NCBI GenBank assembly: GCA_003640385.1
Contig: RCAB01000019.1
Span: forward strand, 1 to 64,000
Reading direction: 5' to 3'
DNA length: 64,000 nt
From: Setaria digitata
Taxonomy: Eukaryota; Nematoda; Chromadorea; Rhabditida; Setariidae
In this document: positions 63,001-64,000 of the stretch, piece by piece
Layout of the letters: every line of letters begins with the position of its first letter
Position numbering within the stretch: the stretch's first letter is position 1
The notes under the pieces: model-generated
The model's database searches: none
Seen by the model: the letters and a program-made list of their open reading frames with translations, nothing else
What the model was told of the DNA's origin: nothing
Program-made: the position numbers and the translations under genes

Positions 63001-64000
63001 AACCGAAGTCAAGTGCAAATGATGAAGGGAAGAAGAAAATGAGGTCAAGTGATGAGGAAAAGACAAAAACAGAAGGGAAGAAACACAGAGATAAAAACAG
63101 TGAGAAGTCCGATGAAATATCTTGCAAACCAAAAAAAGTTTCCAAGCATCTAAAGCCTCTAACTGACTACTTAGAAAGTCAGATGAGGACCAACAAAGCA
63201 GTTGCTGAGCACTACGAAGTAACTGATTCAAAGAAGCTTCCCGCAGAGATGTGTGAAGTATGTATCACACTGGAAACGGCGAAGCCTGTCGTCTCATGTA
63301 CTGAAATTTTAAAACCTGTGTGCGCTGCGGAAAGTGTTCATTTACGTTCTATGACTTCTGAATTGGCTCGGACGAGTAAGGATGAAGCAAAAAAGGTGAA
63401 ACCAAAAAAATCATGTGGTTTACCATTTGTTAATCGTATGCAAGAGTCAGTGCGTCATAACAGTTCAGTAAACAAACTGAGTGAAATTAATAAGAAAGGC
63501 AATTCAGTAGCTGCTATTTTGTCAATGTTCACTGAAAGAGCTGAACAGGAAGGAAAATGTTTTGAGCATCGGCCTTCTCGTCCAGTAAGGACGTTCCGAG
63601 ATGTGAATAAGTCTTCATCCAGGAAATCATCATTAGTTTTAAATCATGAAAATGAAGCTAACTGTGTTAAGCTTTATCGAGCGCCTGAAGAAGAGAAGAA
63701 AAGGGTGAAAAATTTAATTGAACTTCACCGACGTGGTTCTGCGGATCGAAAGCAAGTAGACGCGCAAGAAATTGTAGCTGTGAAGCAAGAAGAAAAAAGC
63801 ATCAAAGGCTTTCCGCCTCAAACCGTAAACAGTACAGATGAAAGTAAAGTAGATATGAAAGAAAGGAGCAATGGAAAGAAAATAGTGGTAAATCCTGTGC
63901 TAAATGCAACCGAATGGTGGGAAAATAAGGTCAAAATCTTAGGTGTAGCGTGTCCGGAATTAAACACTAGTAAGAACACTCCGGCAACAGAAGAGCGAAG
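60094..64000 (+). CDS. MLCK/titin-like Ser/Thr protein kinase with long basic tail (3' partial)
   Basis: Exons: 60094-60175, 60283-60382, 60583-60694, 60775-60869, 60943-61084, 61383-61582, 61728-61880, 61968-62121, 62588-62884, 62967 to beyond the window. The kinase domain covers about residues 55-310: glycine loop EIGEGKFGKVY, catalytic Lys in LAAKRIKIK, alpha-C Glu in KVEREV, catalytic loop VVHLDIKPEN, metal site LIDFGLAQ, APE in FVAPEV and the LSGISPFLG segment. HLD instead of HRD and MEIVNGGELFDRV are typical of the MLCK/titin/twitchin branch of CaM kinases. After the domain a basic amphipathic stretch (KATWALVFLIRFKRQ) resembles an autoinhibitory/calmodulin-binding segment. The final exon is open for over 1 kb, Lys/Ser/Glu-rich and without Ig or FN3 domains. 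All catalytic residues are present. No upstream Ig exons were found, so this may be a short kinase or an internal-start form of a larger muscle protein. Confidence 0.85.

Overview
The window looks like nuclear DNA of a parasitic-type nematode. The DNA is AT-rich, and the genes are split by short introns with GT...TTTCAG-type ends. Several genes have a strong 3' splice site only 1-25 bases before their ATG, which is the hallmark of spliced-leader trans-splicing. The gene set is also nematode: a cuticle collagen, a neuropeptide GPCR and an HNF4-like nuclear receptor. Low gene density suggests a spirurid/filarial worm, but that is inference and the species cannot be named from this sequence. I rebuilt exon structures by hand from splice sites, phases and family conservation. 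The stated exon chains sum to whole codons for the collagen, GPCR, nuclear receptor, proteasome subunit, RCC1-repeat protein and purine nucleoside phosphorylase.

Layout. 1-8.5 kb (+): the 3' part of a very long acidic, Ser/Glu-rich protein resembling the giant exon of nematode ankyrin UNC-44. It has a frame-broken patch at 1.29-1.99 kb. 10.9-13.7 kb (-): a six-exon cuticle collagen. 14.75-15.2 kb (+): a doubtful small secreted ORF. 16.3-19.0 kb (-): a six-exon NPY/NPF-type seven-transmembrane receptor. 19.85-22.7 kb: two nearly identical ~154 bp arms in inverted orientation around 2.56 kb without ORFs, possibly a non-autonomous transposon. 22.7-35.0 kb: a gene-poor stretch with one unexplained 155-codon ORF. 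35.0-39.0 kb (+): a twelve-exon nuclear hormone receptor. 40.3-41.9 kb (-): proteasome subunit alpha-5. 42.9-50.7 kb (+): an eighteen-exon RCC1-repeat protein that may be GLO-4/Claret-like. 54.4-56.1 kb (+): purine nucleoside phosphorylase. 60.1-64 kb (+): an MLCK/titin-like kinase with a long basic tail that runs off the window.

The genes do not form an obvious operon or pathway. Proteasome alpha-5 and the RCC1 gene are divergent across about 1 kb and may share a promoter region. The nuclear receptor and proteasome gene converge, as do the giant gene and the collagen. I found no confident new biological system. The items most worth following up are the inverted-repeat element, the broken patch in the giant exon, the two orphan ORFs, the unusual domain combination of the RCC1 gene and the atypical receptor motifs (DRL in the GPCR, P-box CYGCK in the nuclear receptor).
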